A DNA stretch of 64,000 nt from Ophiosphaerella korrae (Eukaryota; Ascomycota; Dothideomycetes; Pleosporales; Phaeosphaeriaceae): contig JALNQF010000042.1 of NCBI GenBank assembly GCA_028456385.1, positions 186,001-250,000 on the forward strand, given 5' to 3'. This document shows, one piece after another, positions 8,708-19,641 of the stretch (position 1 is its first letter; each line of letters begins with the position of its first letter). A model generated the notes under the pieces. It searched no databases. It was not told where the DNA came from and worked only from the letters and a program-made list of their open reading frames with translations. The translations under genes and the position numbers were made by a program.

Positions 8708-11690
8708 ATAGCAGAAGCGCTGGCCGTAGTGGGCATCGTCGCCAACATAATCCAGCTCGTTGACTTCAGCTCCCGAGTTCTAAAACGGCTTGAAGAATAC
8801 CAGTCCGAGCTAGGAGACACCCCAGAAGCCTTCCGCTATATTAAATCCGAGCTACCCGTACTATTAGATGCTCTCCGACAGACAAAAGCGGCGATCGATG
8901 CCAGATCTATGCAAGACGAATCCAAAAGGGCGCTCCTCCCTGCTGTCGAAGGGTGTGCGGCACAAATAAAGGCGCTAGACGATGTAATTACAAAAGCGCT
9001 GCCCGCATCAGGTAACTCCTAGGCTAGAAGAGGTAAGAAAGCATTGAGGAGCCTTCGGTATGACGCAAAGGTAGAGAAGATAACCGCCGTAGTCCGGGGA
9101 TATATCCAGACCTTGACATACCACGCCGCCGCCTCACTACGACCGTTGACAGGTATAACCTTCCCATATTCTAAGCAGCCTATCTACATCCCAACAATAT
9201 GTTCTCAATAGACCGAACCCTACCCCGTCCCGCCCCATCCTCTAACGTTCCTTTCCAGCATAATCCACACTTTGTAGAGCGTCGCATCCTTTCCGAAATA
9301 GATTGCAAGAACCAACAGCCTGCGTCTAGAGTAGCGCTTGTTAGCCTTAGCGGCGTTAGGTAGGCAGCAAGCGCAATGTTCTCGCTGACGGCATATAACT
9401 AACAAGCTCAGAAGAAAGTCGCAACTTGCCGTCGAGTACTCCTACCAGGTGCGAGAAAAGTCGCCAGCTACCTAGGTCTTCTAGGTGCATGCAAGCAGCA
9501 GAGCGAGGTTCGAGGAAGGCTACCAGAAGATCGCCGAACGAGGCAGGCTTCCTGGCTAGGATCAGCCAGATGTGGACATTCTAAAGTCGGTCCACAGCTA
9601 GCTGTCCGATGAGGCAAATGGCCGCTAGGTAATAATCATCGACAATACAGACAATCTAAGCGTCTTCCCCCGTCCGACACTAAGATATAATAGCAGTAAA
9701 GACGATGTTAGTAGCCATGCGGCAACCTCTTTGCTAGAGCTTCTGCCTCAATCACCAAATAGATCTATTCTTACCACCTCCCGGAGCCGAGACGTCGCCT
9801 TTCGACTAACGGGAAGCTATACAGACATCATTCGAGTTCAGCCAATAGACCAAGCACATGCTCTAGCTTTGCTCCAAAACAAGCTTAATAGAAGCTTTAA
9901 ACAGGACGATGCGGCGGCGCTCGTCGAGACGCTCGACTACATGCCCCTTACCATCACCCAAGCTGCCGCTTACATTGGCCAGAGAGCGCCGCGTGCTACA
10001 GTGTCGAGATATCTACAGGATCTCCGCAAAGGCGACCAGGACAGAGCGAAACTTCTGGAAATAGACATTAAGGATTCCCATAGGGACAGTACGGCGTCGA
10101 ACTCTATTATCGCTACCTAGCAGATATCTTTCGAGCACATCCTCAGCGCGAGGCCTTCGGCAACGCGGTTGTTGTCTCTTATGAGCCTTTTCGATCGGCA
10201 GGGAATTCCTAAGTCTCTGCTCAGTAGCCGCTATCAAAAGGACAATAATGTCAGCCCCGACTTTAAGGACGACTTAAACACGTTAACTAGTTTCTCTTTA
10301 GTCGCGACAGACGTAGACGGGCACCAGTTCGAGATGCACCGACTTGTGCAATTCTCAACGAGGAAATAGCTCGAGCCGCAGGGTAAGCTCGAGTTCTAGA
10401 GGGAAAGGTACGTCAGGCTAATAGATGACAGTTACCCGGTAGGACGGTACGAGAACTAGAAAGCATGCCAAGCGCTGTTCCCGCACGCTCAAGCAACAGT
10501 AGCGTGTCGACCAGCCAGTGGTAGCGCGCTAGAGGCATAGGCGTCAGTTCTTTTCAAGGCAGCGTGGTATACAGATGAAATGGGAAACTATAACGTAGCG
10601 CAGGAAATAAGTCGAGGTGCTTTAGAAGCAAGGGAGGCTGCTCTAGGAGCAGAGCATCCAGACACGCTCACCAGCGTCAGCAATCTTGGGTTAGTGTTGA
10701 AGAGCCAGGGCAGGTACAAAGAGGCAGAAGCAATGCACCAGCAGGCACTAGAAGGATCTAAGAAAGTGCTTAGGCGAGACCATCCAGACACGCTCACCAG
10801 CGTCAGCAATCTTGGGTCAGTGTTAAAGAGCCAGGGCAGGTACAAAGAGGCAGAAGCAATGCACCGGCGGGCACTGGAAGGAAGAGAGAAGGTGCTTGGG
10901 CGAGACCATCCAGACACGCTCACCAGCGTCAGCAATCTTGGGTTAGTGTTAAAGAGCCAGGGCAGGTACAAAGAGGCAGAAGCAATGCACCAGCGGGCAC
11001 TGGAAGGAAGAGAGAAGGTGCTTAGGCAAGACCATCCAGACACGCTCACCAGCGTCGACAATCTTGGGTTGGTGTTAGAGAGCCAGGGCAAGTACAAAGA
11101 GGCAGAAGCAATGCACCAGCGGGCACTAGAAGGATCTGAGAAAGTGCTTGGGCGAAACCATCCAGACACGCTCACCAGCGTCAGCAATCTTGGGTTGGTG
11201 TTGGAGAGCCAGGGCAAGTACAAAGAAGCAGAAGCAATACACCGGCGGGCACTAGAAGGATCTGAGAAAGTGCTTAGGCGAGACCATCCAGACACGCTCA
11301 CCAGCGTCAGCAATCTTAGGTCGGTGTTGAAGAGCCAGGGCAAGTACAAAGAGGCAGAAGCAATGCACCAGCAGGCACTAGAAGGAAGAGAGAAGGTGCT
11401 TGGGCGAGACCATCCAGACACGCTCACCAGCGTCAGCAATCTTGGGTTAGTGTTGGAGAGCCAGGGCAAGTACAAAGAGGCAGAAGCAATGCACCGGCAG
11501 GCACTAGAAGGAAGAGAGAAGGTACTTAGGCGAGACCATCCAGACACACTCATCAGCGTCAGCAATCTTGGGTCGGTGTTAGAGAGGCAGGGCAAGTATA
11601 AAGAGGCAAAAGCGATGTACTAGCGGGCACTAGAAGCAAGAGAGGAGGTGCTTAGGTAGAGGCCTCACTCCAACTAACGTTAGACATAAG
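8708..11690 (+). pseudogene. NLR-type STAND protein (SesA - NB-ARC - TPR), inactivated by RIP
   Basis: The reading can be followed from a SesA-like N-terminal domain (8708-9150: ALAVVGIVANIIQLVDFSSR) through an NB-ARC ATPase (about 9220-10370) to a TPR array. The presumed start is now ATA at 8708-8710, a G-to-A change of ATG. Expected tryptophans appear as TAG: for example SW at 9018, two in TWVFW near 9470, GW near 9557, SW near 9598, RW near 9626, and TW at 10118-10120. Four more follow at 10368-10530. The Walker A motif, reached through a probable intron ending near 9415, reads SLSGVRKS instead of GxGGVGKS, again by G-to-A changes. Intact relatives act in fungal self/non-self recognition and immunity. 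This copy cannot make the full protein. Confidence 0.85.
10589..11645 (+). repeat. Eight tandem 126-bp (42-residue) TPR units
   Basis: The phrase GACACGCTCACCAGCGTCAG recurs at 10661, 10787, 10913, 11039, 11165, 11291, 11417 and 11543 (last copies with single changes), an exact 126-bp step. Each unit codes for a 42-residue kinesin-light-chain-like TPR (HPDTLTSVSNLGLVLKSQG, KYKEAEAMHQRALEG). An open frame of 347 codons (10580-11623) covers the array, although the rest of the gene is full of stops. Differences between units are mostly G/A or C/T. In NLRs such arrays form the ligand-sensing part and are known for internal homogenisation. Confidence 0.9.
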
Positions 11691-12809
11691 GGTATAGAGT
11701 GCTAACAGTAGTATTACTTAGATACCGCTAGTCTACTTCCAACTTTTCTATACAGGCACGAAGTAGGCTGCTCGCTTAGCAATTATACTCGTACAAATGT
11801 TTATTGCAAGTAAGCTGCAACTAATACTCAACAAGTATAAGTATTAAGATAATATGCTCAGAATACAATCGTAGTATATATACATACAGCTTAGCGGGTT
11901 ATAGTAAGGATACACAAGCTCGGATTACCGTGCTCGTCGACGATAAGATGCAGTATTGCCAGCGCAGCAGAAGTGCATAGGAAAACTTAAGCAGTCGAAG
12001 CAAAGAGTAAGATGCAGAGAGTTTATCCCAAGAGTATTTAGGTTTCTTAACACTTATTGACTTTGTTGTAGTAAAGAGTATAAATTAGTTTTCGCGAGGG
12101 ATGTTACTACGTAGCGAGAACCACGCCGTAACGAGATGGCTTCACTATTTAGGCATGGTGAGTCTCTCCTACCCGAGCCTATAATACTATAACTAGTGTG
12201 TTACCATTCTTCGGCCAGTTCCACACCTAGCACGGGCGTAAGATCTAGAAAATACCGCGCTGTTGGCTGTGATGCCGATCATGTCGTCATAGGTTCCAGA
12301 TCCGCCTCAACCCTATTACCTCTTCTACCAACGGCTATCAACAGACCTGCAGCTTCCAAAGCTATAATACGATATATATAGACTAAGATCCTAAGCTACG
12401 AAGTTATTTTGCGTTCAGGGTTGTGCTGTCTGCGGAGCGGAAAGAGAGGTCTTAGGATCCTTAGATACTTTAGCGCATCTCGGCGTGCATCAACAACCGT
12501 ATATATCTTACTATATTGAGTTTTAGAACCCTCACATGCTCCGTAGCGCATTGTTTCGCGCATTTCAGTTTCATGATCTGTGCCGCTTGTCGAGCTACAT
12601 CCCACTGTCATCGTAGTCTCTTAATTGCATTAGTAGTAGCATGTCTGAAGATGGGTAACGTCGACCACTGTTACCCTCAAGTAAGCCTACACCCTCGCGC
12701 CACGTTTTCGAATCTACCTTTGCGCACGGTGTAGGTGAGGCTAGAAGAGATCGTAGCGCCGTGCGAAGGTTTATAGACAGATTAAAGCCTAGATGCCATA
12801 CGTCAACCT
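11691..12809. other. AT-rich degenerate intergenic DNA
   Basis: Dense TA dinucleotides and stops in all frames. No recognisable domain was found. Probably decayed repeat sequence next to the NLR relic. Confidence 0.5.
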
Positions 12810-13380
12810 ATGATGTACCTCGATCCTAATATAGCTACCGATGAAGAGCTTGCCAGCCATTGTGCTCACTCAAATCCTACTCGTGATGTTCTTTACGAGT
12901 TGGATGGCAGACGTTCAATTATCAGACTCTCGAACGGCATTGTTGTAAAATGTGGCTATGGAGTCACAAGAAGAATTCCCCAGTCGGCTAAGAGCATATA
13001 ATTTGGTTGACCAAAAAGTCATTCGCGTTCCGCAAGTACACCAGTTCTTCGCACACATGGATATTGGATACATTATAATGGAATTTATTGATGGAGAGAC
13101 TCTTAGCTCGACATGGGATGCCTTATCCTGTCAGAGCATTGCGAAAGCACTGGCTTATTTCTCACAAATTCGGAGTGATCGACCTGGCCCACTCAGCGGA
13201 GGTCTCGCATGCAATGGCTCAAGACTATTAGTTGTGAAGCTGACACCAGTTTTCGAGAATGGCTTACGCCCAATATCGACGTGCAGACCCACCGCCGGAG
13301 AATACGTATCTATGAACGTGCATAGCTGTAGAGTGTTTTTATTTCTACAGCTGAGCTTAATGCAATATCAAAGTGAGTGA
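12810..13380 (+). pseudogene. APH/kinase-like phosphotransferase, frameshifted and truncated
   Basis: Two overlapping frames make one recognisable N-terminal half. The first (ATG at 12810) gives DVLYELDGRRSIIRLSNGIVVKCGYGV, with the Lys of a nucleotide-binding sheet. The second continues with YNLVDQKVIRVPQVHQFF, then IGYIIMEFIDGETLSS and IRSDRPGPLSGG. Joining them needs a one-base change near 12965-12970, where an extra A is the simplest reading. The usual catalytic segment (HLDIxPRN) is not found downstream. This looks like a fungal aminoglycoside-phosphotransferase-fold protein that lost its C-terminal half. Confidence 0.6.
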
Positions 13381-14408
13381 TCTCGGAATTGGAAGTCTGA
13401 CATGTCTCCCAAGACCAAATGAGGTCCCTGAAATATAATTTCCCTCCGTTATCATATTCAATCAGATAGCTTCTTCACTTAGCAGAAGGAACCGAGACAT
13501 GATTGTCGCTCATTCCATTAGGCTGCCGGCCTGTTGTATGAACCACGACACGAATTGATTGGAACGTGGATGTAGAGCCTCGAAAGTGCGCAATGTTCCC
13601 GTCACCATTCGGAGTGACGGTGCGCTTTATGCCATAGAAAATGTGAGGGTTGGGGATATGTAGAAACGAGCGATACGCATTCCAAACCTAGCAGGATGGC
13701 TTCCAGCCACAGGCTAGGCTCGTGGTAAGTGTGGCTCAGATTACAAAGTAGTTTCGGAATGGCATCGCTTAACTAGACGGGTAGCGCCGTTGCATGAATC
13801 ATCCTCGTATCGCCGACACAGGGCTGAGAATAACTTGCAAGGCGTATCAATAAGTTAGAAGGTTAGATGCTACTAAATTATGAATACTAAAAGTTATGCA
13901 GGCTGAGTAGTAGAGCAGTAGAGGTATTCTGCTACGTCGTGAAACAAGACCATTCACAAATTAGGCGCAAAGGCAACAATGACGTCAATAATTTTCTAGC
14001 AGCGGCTGTAGGCAGTCAAAGAAGACCTATTATGCTTAACTTAGGTATTGTTATACAGGTTTAATGACGTGGAAACAGCCTCTACTATTTGATAGTTTAA
14101 GTACCTATAGTTTTTCTCGATATTACAGCCGTGGCATCGATCAGAAATAATCAGGGATCTTGCCAGTAAGGTTAACAAGTCGCATGCAACGGCGATCGTC
14201 CCGTTGCAGAAAACAGGATCTACGTGGGCTGGGCGGGTTGGAGATGGCACAACAGCAGGGTTCAGCACATTGAATGACGTATGACAATCATGTCTGGAAC
14301 AACACAAGAGCTGGACACAAATGCTGAACCGATCCAAATTGGCTCTCAAGTTTCCCTTTGCAGGATTCAAAGGTCTCTGAGTGTACACCAAGGTAGAGTA
14401 GTACCAAG
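13381..14408. other. Intergenic, no gene seen
   Basis: Short open frames only, none with a domain. It separates the damaged block from the intact gene at 14409. Confidence 0.5.
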
Positions 14409-15832
14409 ATGTCGGCCGTTGACCAACTCAAGCAGCAGAGTGCTGCGCTCCAATGTGAGTTTGGCGAGTTTTCGGGACAACATAAACTAAGTGTTTTGTT
14501 GCAGCTAGTGTAGGGAGTATTTCCAAGGTTGCTCAAGGCACGGGACAGGCTGTAAAGAAGACGTCCGTGAATTCTACCAAGACGGCAACATCTACGATCA
14601 ACAATGCCGCACCACTCAAGAAATTTACGACTTCAATGCCAGCAGCGAATGCGACTGGTACAAATGCCACGCCCGTGAGGAAGGCACCGAGGAAACTCAA
14701 TGCGACGGGCACGTCTACGCCAGTCCAGCCCAAGGCACCAGTGCCTGCGAAAGCAACGCCCGTCAAGCCGCGAACACCACTGGGTACGCAGAAAAAGCTA
14801 CCCCCTGTTTCTACAAAGAAGGCTGTGCCTGCCTTGACATCCGTTAAAAAGACACCCATAAGTGCCACAAAGCCGACGAGTACTCCTCCCAAAGCCACGC
14901 CCACCATCACCACCACCACCACCGCCGCCAAAAAACCTCTCTCCACCACCCTTCCCAAAGACACAAAACCGGCAGCCAAAGCAACGCCAGCCATTCCTGT
15001 GAAAAGTACGCCGCCCAAGAAAACCCCAATCAAAACTACAAACCCAGATGGTACGTTTGTTTCCCCCTCCCCCCCTCCCCCCTTCCCCCCCTTCTCCCCA
15101 CTCCACCCCCTTTCCCATCCTCACACCAACACACCCCAAGGAACATACCCCACCCCCCTCTCCACAATCCAAGCTCATGCCGCGCCAGACCGCCCAACCC
15201 CCAACGCCGCCCGCCGCCCCCTCACCACCGCCACCGACAGCATAAACAAGGGCGTCGGCATAACCACAGGGACGCTCAACACGGTAACCGACGCAGCCAC
15301 TACAGGGCTAAACAGCGGCGTAAACGGGCTGACGAGCGTCGTAGGCGCAGGCCTCGACGCGGTGCCCTCGGGGGCAGGCAAGCCCGTGCGCCACGTGACG
15401 GACACGCTGGGCAGCACAGTCACGGGCGCGACGGACAATGCGTACTACGCGGTGGGCGCGGCGACAAAGGGCGTGCAAGGGACGGTGAGCAAGACTACGG
15501 GGGCGCTGGGGCGCGGGGACGCGCGGGGGGTGGCGGCGGGGGCGGGCAGCGGGGTGGGCAATACGGTTGCTGGGGTGGGCAAAGGGGCAGGCACGTTGGT
15601 GGGGGATGTAGCGGGAGGGTTGGGCAGGGCGGTTGGAGGGCCTGTTGGGGGGGTTGTTGGCGGGGTGGGGAGGGGCGCAAGGGATGCCGTGGTGGGGATT
15701 ACGGGCGGGCTTGGGGGTGGGGTGGGGAAGTTGGGGAAGGGGGATGTGGTGGGTGGGGTGGGGAGTGTGTTGGGGGGAGTTGGGAGGGGGGTTGGAGGGT
15801 TGTTTGGGGGGTTCAAGGGGGAGGAGAAATGA
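14409..15832 (+). CDS. Lys/Pro/Thr-rich protein with C-terminal glycine-zipper region, function unknown
   Basis: Three exons were inferred: 14409-14454, 14505-15050 and 15141-15832, giving 427 residues. Intron 1 has GTGAGT and an actaa branch. Intron 2 (GTACGT, 90 bases) is in frame without a stop, so a longer unspliced form is possible. The N-terminal half is basic and rich in Ala, Lys, Pro and Thr, like histone H1 tails. The C-terminal half switches to Gly/Val/Ala with many GxxxG steps (VGGVGRGARDAVVGITGG), suggesting membrane association or self-assembly. There is no signal peptide. I do not recognise the family. The short start exon in register with exon 2 supports a real gene. Confidence 0.65.
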
Positions 15833-15956
15833 CGGTGGGTGGAGGGTTTGATACGATTTCCGAGGAGTATTGGGCGAGTGGCGATGAGTATGTGTAAAGG
15901 TTGGCTAGTTATCAAGATCATAAACAGGACTAGAAAACGTGTTTAGAGTTTTATGT

Positions 15957-15976
15957 GTATATATATATATATATAT
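15957..15976. repeat. TA dinucleotide microsatellite
   Basis: About ten TA units in the 3' flank of the preceding gene. Confidence 0.9.
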
Positions 15977-16043
15977 GATGTATTTACAAAACGGCGGCAA
16001 TGTGCTTCTATTTCCCCTCCTCCTCCTCCTCTCCCTTCGCTGG

Positions 16044-17120
16044 CTATGCGAATTCATTTGGACTGCCAGAGTCCTGTCTTCGAATCAAGCCATCGGCTGG
16101 CTTGACTCTCTGCGCCCACTCTGTCCAGCCCCCATCGTACAGGCGCCGCTTCTCAGGAGGATAGCCACATACGTCCAATGCTGCGTCGATGATGGCGGCC
16201 GTGACTCCAGTGCCACACGAGGTGATGATGGTGTTTGCAGGATCAACGCCTTTGCAATCAAACACATACTGGAGCTGGGCCTCCGGGAGAAGCGTCTTGT
16301 CTTTTTCATCGAGAAGAGACGAGAAGGGGATAGAGACGGAGTAGGGGATATGGCCTGAAGGGATTCCTTCTCTCGGCTCAGGGGCGACGCCGTCCCACCG
16401 TGCCCGGCTTCGGGCATCGAGGATCAGGATCTCCTCGGCGCCCTCCTTCTTGGAGTCCTTGGCAATCTGCTTGAGCTCGTCAAAGCCCACGACCTTGGAC
16501 TCGTCCAGCTCGGGGACGGGGTAGTCGACGTGGTACGGCTCGCGGCCCTCGCCGGACTCGGTGGGATAGCCGTGGTCAACCCACTTTTTGAAGTTGTTCA
16601 GCACATGCACGTTCTGGTGGCCGAAGACGCGCATGGTGAGGCCGACGCGGGGGGCGCTGAAGAGGCCCAGCTCCTTGCTGTCGTACACGACGACGCTGTC
16701 CTCGCGGCGGATGCCCATGCGCTGCATGGCGCGGGCAAAGGTGTCGGGGGCAGGGAGCATGTGGGGGTAGGGCGAGTGGGCGTCGACGACGGCATCAAGG
16801 TCAAAGAAGCGCGCGTGGGGGATGCGCTGCTCAAGGAAGGTCGAGTAGCCGTCACGGCCGTCGTTGGGGAGGAACCACGAGGCACAGACGGGCACGACGC
16901 GGGGGGCAGTGGACAGCCTGCTGTGCACGTTCTTCTGCAGCACGCCATTGAGCTCGGCGGGGGTGACTATGTACGAGCTCAACGTGTAGCTGGTGGCCAT
17001 GAGGCGCCTGCCGCCCAGAGCAGCACCAGCACCAGCAGCACCGGCAAGTGGCCGTCTGGCCGCCAAGGGCCTGGAAAGGGGCCGCGGCCGCGAGAGGCAG
17101 CCGAGGCGGGGGGCGGGCAT
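16044..17120 (-). CDS. Mitochondrial 3-mercaptopyruvate sulfurtransferase (rhodanese family, TUM1-like)
   Basis: One exon of 358 residues from the ATG at 17120. Upstream codons in the open frame lack this start context. The first 40 residues are rich in Arg, Ala and Leu without acids (MPAPRLGCLSRPRPLSRPLA), a mitochondrial targeting peptide. A second Met at residue 41 could give a cytosolic form. Two rhodanese domains follow. The active loop in the second reads SCGTGVTAA, the CG[S/T]GVT form of mercaptopyruvate sulfurtransferases and not the CRKGVT of thiosulfate sulfurtransferases. It moves sulfur from 3-mercaptopyruvate to protein acceptors. In yeast the homologue Tum1 feeds tRNA thiolation and Moco synthesis. 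It is divergent from the APC11 gene. Confidence 0.9.
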   Translation of the reverse strand: MPAPRLGCLSRPRPLSRPLAARRPLAGAAGAGAALGGRRLMATSYTLSSYIVTPAELNGVLQKNVHSRLSTAPRVVPVCASWFLPNDGRDGYSTFLEQRIPHARFFDLDAVVDAHSPYPHMLPAPDTFARAMQRMGIRREDSVVVYDSKELGLFSAPRVGLTMRVFGHQNVHVLNNFKKWVDHGYPTESGEGREPYHVDYPVPELDESKVVGFDELKQIAKDSKKEGAEEILILDARSRARWDGVAPEPREGIPSGHIPYSVSIPFSSLLDEKDKTLLPEAQLQYVFDCKGVDPANTIITSCGTGVTAAIIDAALDVCGYPPEKRRLYDGGWTEWAQRVKPADGLIRRQDSGSPNEFA

Positions 17121-17653
17121 TGTGGCACGGGAACGGAGACGCAGCGTGCGGCAGCCGGGAGAGAGAGGGAGATGGGAGGCCACGGGAGGAGAGTCGCGGC
17201 AAGATATAGGGAAACATGGCCAGACATGGGACGGGGCGTGGGCGAGGGCACCAGTGGGCTTCAGGCGGCGGCCGCACCCACCCCCATGTACCGTGTGTCT
17301 TGATCGTACGACGGCCGTCAACTGCGCAACGTCAAGCTGCTGCCGCGAATGGCATTGCCTGTCTGATGCTGCGGTGCAGCGGCGCGGATGGTGTGCGTCC
17401 AGCCTTGTAATTCGCCATGGCTGGGCTTGTGGGAAACAAGTGGGGGGGGGGGGCTGTAGCTAGCTGCCGCCGCTAGCTGCCCGTGCCTGGGCCGTGTTTG
17501 TGTGTTTTGTGTGTTTGTGTGCTTGTTGTTTTTTTTTATCTCTGCCAGATTCTGCTGCCGACCGTTCCGTCAACCGTTCCGCCTCTCCCCCTCCTGTATC
17601 GATCCTCCGCCCTGTGCGTGCGCCACGCCGAGTCAACCACGCACCGCAGCACC
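17121..17653. other. Divergent promoter region, sulfurtransferase / APC11
   Basis: 533 bases between two divergent starts, GC-rich, with a run of about eleven G near 17442. No gene seen. Confidence 0.55.
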
Positions 17654-18145
17654 ATGAAGGTCGCCATCCGCGAGTGGAATGCCGTTGCCGCCTGGCGCTG
17701 GGACATGCCCGACGACGACGTCTGCGGCATCTGCCGCAACCCCTACGACAGCACCTGCTCCAAGTGCAAGTTCCCTGGCGACGAGTGTCCGCTGTGTGAG
17801 TGCATGCCCGTGGCCAGGCCGCAACGCCCGACATTTGCTCACGCCCTGCAGTGCTGGGAGAATGCAACCACTCCTTCCACATGGTACGTCCTGCACCGCG
17901 CCCCGTTTCTCGCGCCGCCTGCCCCGCTCACGCCTGTCCCAGCACTGCATCTTCTCGTGGCTCAGGCAAGAGAGCTCCCAGGAAAAGTGCCCCATGTGCC
18001 GCCAGCGTGAGTGCATCTGCCCGCAAACGGACATCAGCCCATCTATCGCTAACCCCGCCGTGCAGCGTTCAAGTCCAAGAGCCAAGACGCTCCCGTGGCC
18101 CAGACGCCCCAACAGGCCCAGGAGCCAGGCACCAGCCCCCTATAG
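17654..18145 (+). CDS. apc11: Anaphase-promoting complex subunit 11, RING-H2 protein
   Basis: Four exons were rebuilt: 17654-17795, 17852-17883, 17943-18006 and 18066-18145. They give 105 residues, close to the usual 85-100. The protein begins MKVAIREWNAVAAWRWD and carries [28 protein letters not shown], then GECNHSFHMHCIFSWL, then EKCPMCRQPF, which together form the Cys/His set of the APC11 RING-H2 domain. It recruits E2 enzymes to the anaphase-promoting complex, which ubiquitinates cyclins and securin in mitosis. Exon 2 is only 32 bases. The C-terminal Gln/Pro tail is longer than in yeast. Confidence 0.93.
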
Positions 18146-18347
18146 CACTCCAGCATGCGCCTCTGAGCATGCGGATCCTGTTCCCCCGTCTCTCTGTGTT
18201 GCGCACAGTTGTATTCGTGTCGCCCATGCTTGCGTGCACTGACGCTGTCAATATTCCTCGTTATCGATAACGATCGACATAGCTTCCCCAGCTCCCGTCT
18301 AGCTTCCATCTGCAGCCTTTGTGCCCTCTCCACCATGTCACTCCACC

Positions 18348-19142
18348 ATGCCACTCTACCACCCCCACCACTGCCCGCCTGACCAAAACTACCCTGAAGA
18401 TGCCGAAGATGATGACGACGACGACAATGACGACGACAACATGCCATACCCCGAGCCTGCCTCCCAGCAGACGCTCATGCCCCCACCAAACTTCAGCCCC
18501 TTCTTCACCTTGATTGAGGACACCACCTCTGGCGAGCACTACCATCCATACGTCCACTATGTCTTTGCCGACGACGACCCGCTCATCGTGACGGCAGCGT
18601 CGATGCGAAGTCTCGGCCTCGACGACGCTCGGTACCTGCCACACGATGCGCAAGAGGACCGAGACAGGCAGCTGCCCCCGGAAGGAGCCAGCGAAGACGG
18701 CCATGACCTCGTAGCAGAATCCCCCCTCCCCCCACAAATCCCAGGCGTACGCGAGCACTTTCTCATCCTCGACCTGGGCCCCGATGGCCGCACAATCCTC
18801 GACGCCCAGTCCCTCTCCCCAGAATGGCAAGTCATAGATGCAACCATCCGCACTGCCCCCTCTTTCCATCAGGACGCCCCGGACCAAGGTTACATGCTGC
18901 GTGTCCAAGGCATTGAAATCCCTGGAAAGAACAAAGGTAAGGGCAAAGGCCAGGCCGGCACCGATAAATTAACCGAAGCGAGAGAGAAGAGCCATGGCGA
19001 CGTGTTTGGCGCCCTTGATGGCCTTGTCGGGGATGTCCAAGGTGGTTTGGCCGTTGCCGCCAAAATCTCGGGCGGTGCGAGGACTGCCGCGGATGCTGTG
19101 CATGGTCGGACAGGCGATGAGGAGAAGACTTTGGTTGATTGA
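18348..19142 (+). CDS. Conserved-looking acidic fungal protein of unknown function
   Basis: Open frame of 264 residues from ATG 18348. It has an N-terminal acidic run (DAEDDDDDDNDDDN), then a structured-looking middle (FSPFFTLIEDTTSGEHYHPYVHYVFADDDP and HFLILDLGPDGRTILDAQSLS), then a Lys/Gly-rich hinge and a small-residue helix (GALDGLVGDVQGGLAVAAKISGG). No catalytic motif, signal peptide or membrane helix is seen. Another ATG in good context at 18335 opens a 16-codon frame that overlaps this start, so translation may be tuned by it. The role is unknown. Confidence 0.65.
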   Translation: MPLYHPHHCPPDQNYPEDAEDDDDDDNDDDNMPYPEPASQQTLMPPPNFSPFFTLIEDTTSGEHYHPYVHYVFADDDPLIVTAASMRSLGLDDARYLPHDAQEDRDRQLPPEGASEDGHDLVAESPLPPQIPGVREHFLILDLGPDGRTILDAQSLSPEWQVIDATIRTAPSFHQDAPDQGYMLRVQGIEIPGKNKGKGKGQAGTDKLTEAREKSHGDVFGALDGLVGDVQGGLAVAAKISGGARTAADAVHGRTGDEEKTLVD

Positions 19143-19479
19143 GAATTATACCCGGCATAACTTCAGCGTTTCTGTAATAACAATGCGACATGTACCACTA
19201 TATACTTCACAATGTTGCCGAGTATGTTGCGCGTGCTTTTCGATTTCAGATAACTGCCGCAGCGAGGACTTGCCAGTGGACCCATATTTCGCTGGTCACA
19301 GGCCAATGAATAGTGACATGTTTTGGACTTATTGGAGGGTTCTAGAGACAAATAGGGAAGGCGCATATCCTTGCCATCCAAGTGAAATAATTCACTTCCA
19401 TCAATCTTGGGATATTATATATTATAGCTAATTGTGTAGCATTCCATTCCACCCTAGGGTGATGCTAAACTCTCTCTTT

Positions 19480-19482
<3 letters not shown>

Positions 19483-19522
<40 letters not shown>
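19483..19522. repeat. TC dinucleotide microsatellite
   Basis: About twenty uninterrupted TC units. Confidence 0.95.
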
Positions 19523-19528
<6 letters not shown>

Positions 19529-19619
19529 TGTGGTATTCAATGCACTGTCTGTTGAGGCATTCACGGACTGCAGATACGATTCTGAGTGGCACATACCAAG
19601 TATCCACTGACACTACAAG

Positions 19620-19641
19620 AAAAAAAAAAAAAAAAAAAAAA
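19620..19641. repeat. Poly-A run of 22
   Basis: Homopolymer seen directly. A second run of about 21 A lies at 20165-20185, just 5' of the DUF1989 start codon. Confidence 0.9.

Noticed and set aside
10588..11595. 335-codon open frame on the minus strand
   Set aside because: It is the antisense shadow of the TPR array and repeats with the same 126-bp period. It has no domain of its own.
10589..11645. CRISPR-like array
   Set aside because: The regular repeats have no unique spacers. They are in-frame TPR-coding units in a eukaryotic genome.
15445..15921. 158-codon Pro-rich minus-strand frame
   Set aside because: Complement of the Gly-rich 3' half of the 14409 gene.
16530..17303. 257-codon plus-strand frame
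   Set aside because: Antisense of the sulfurtransferase gene, whose rhodanese motifs are clear on the minus strand.
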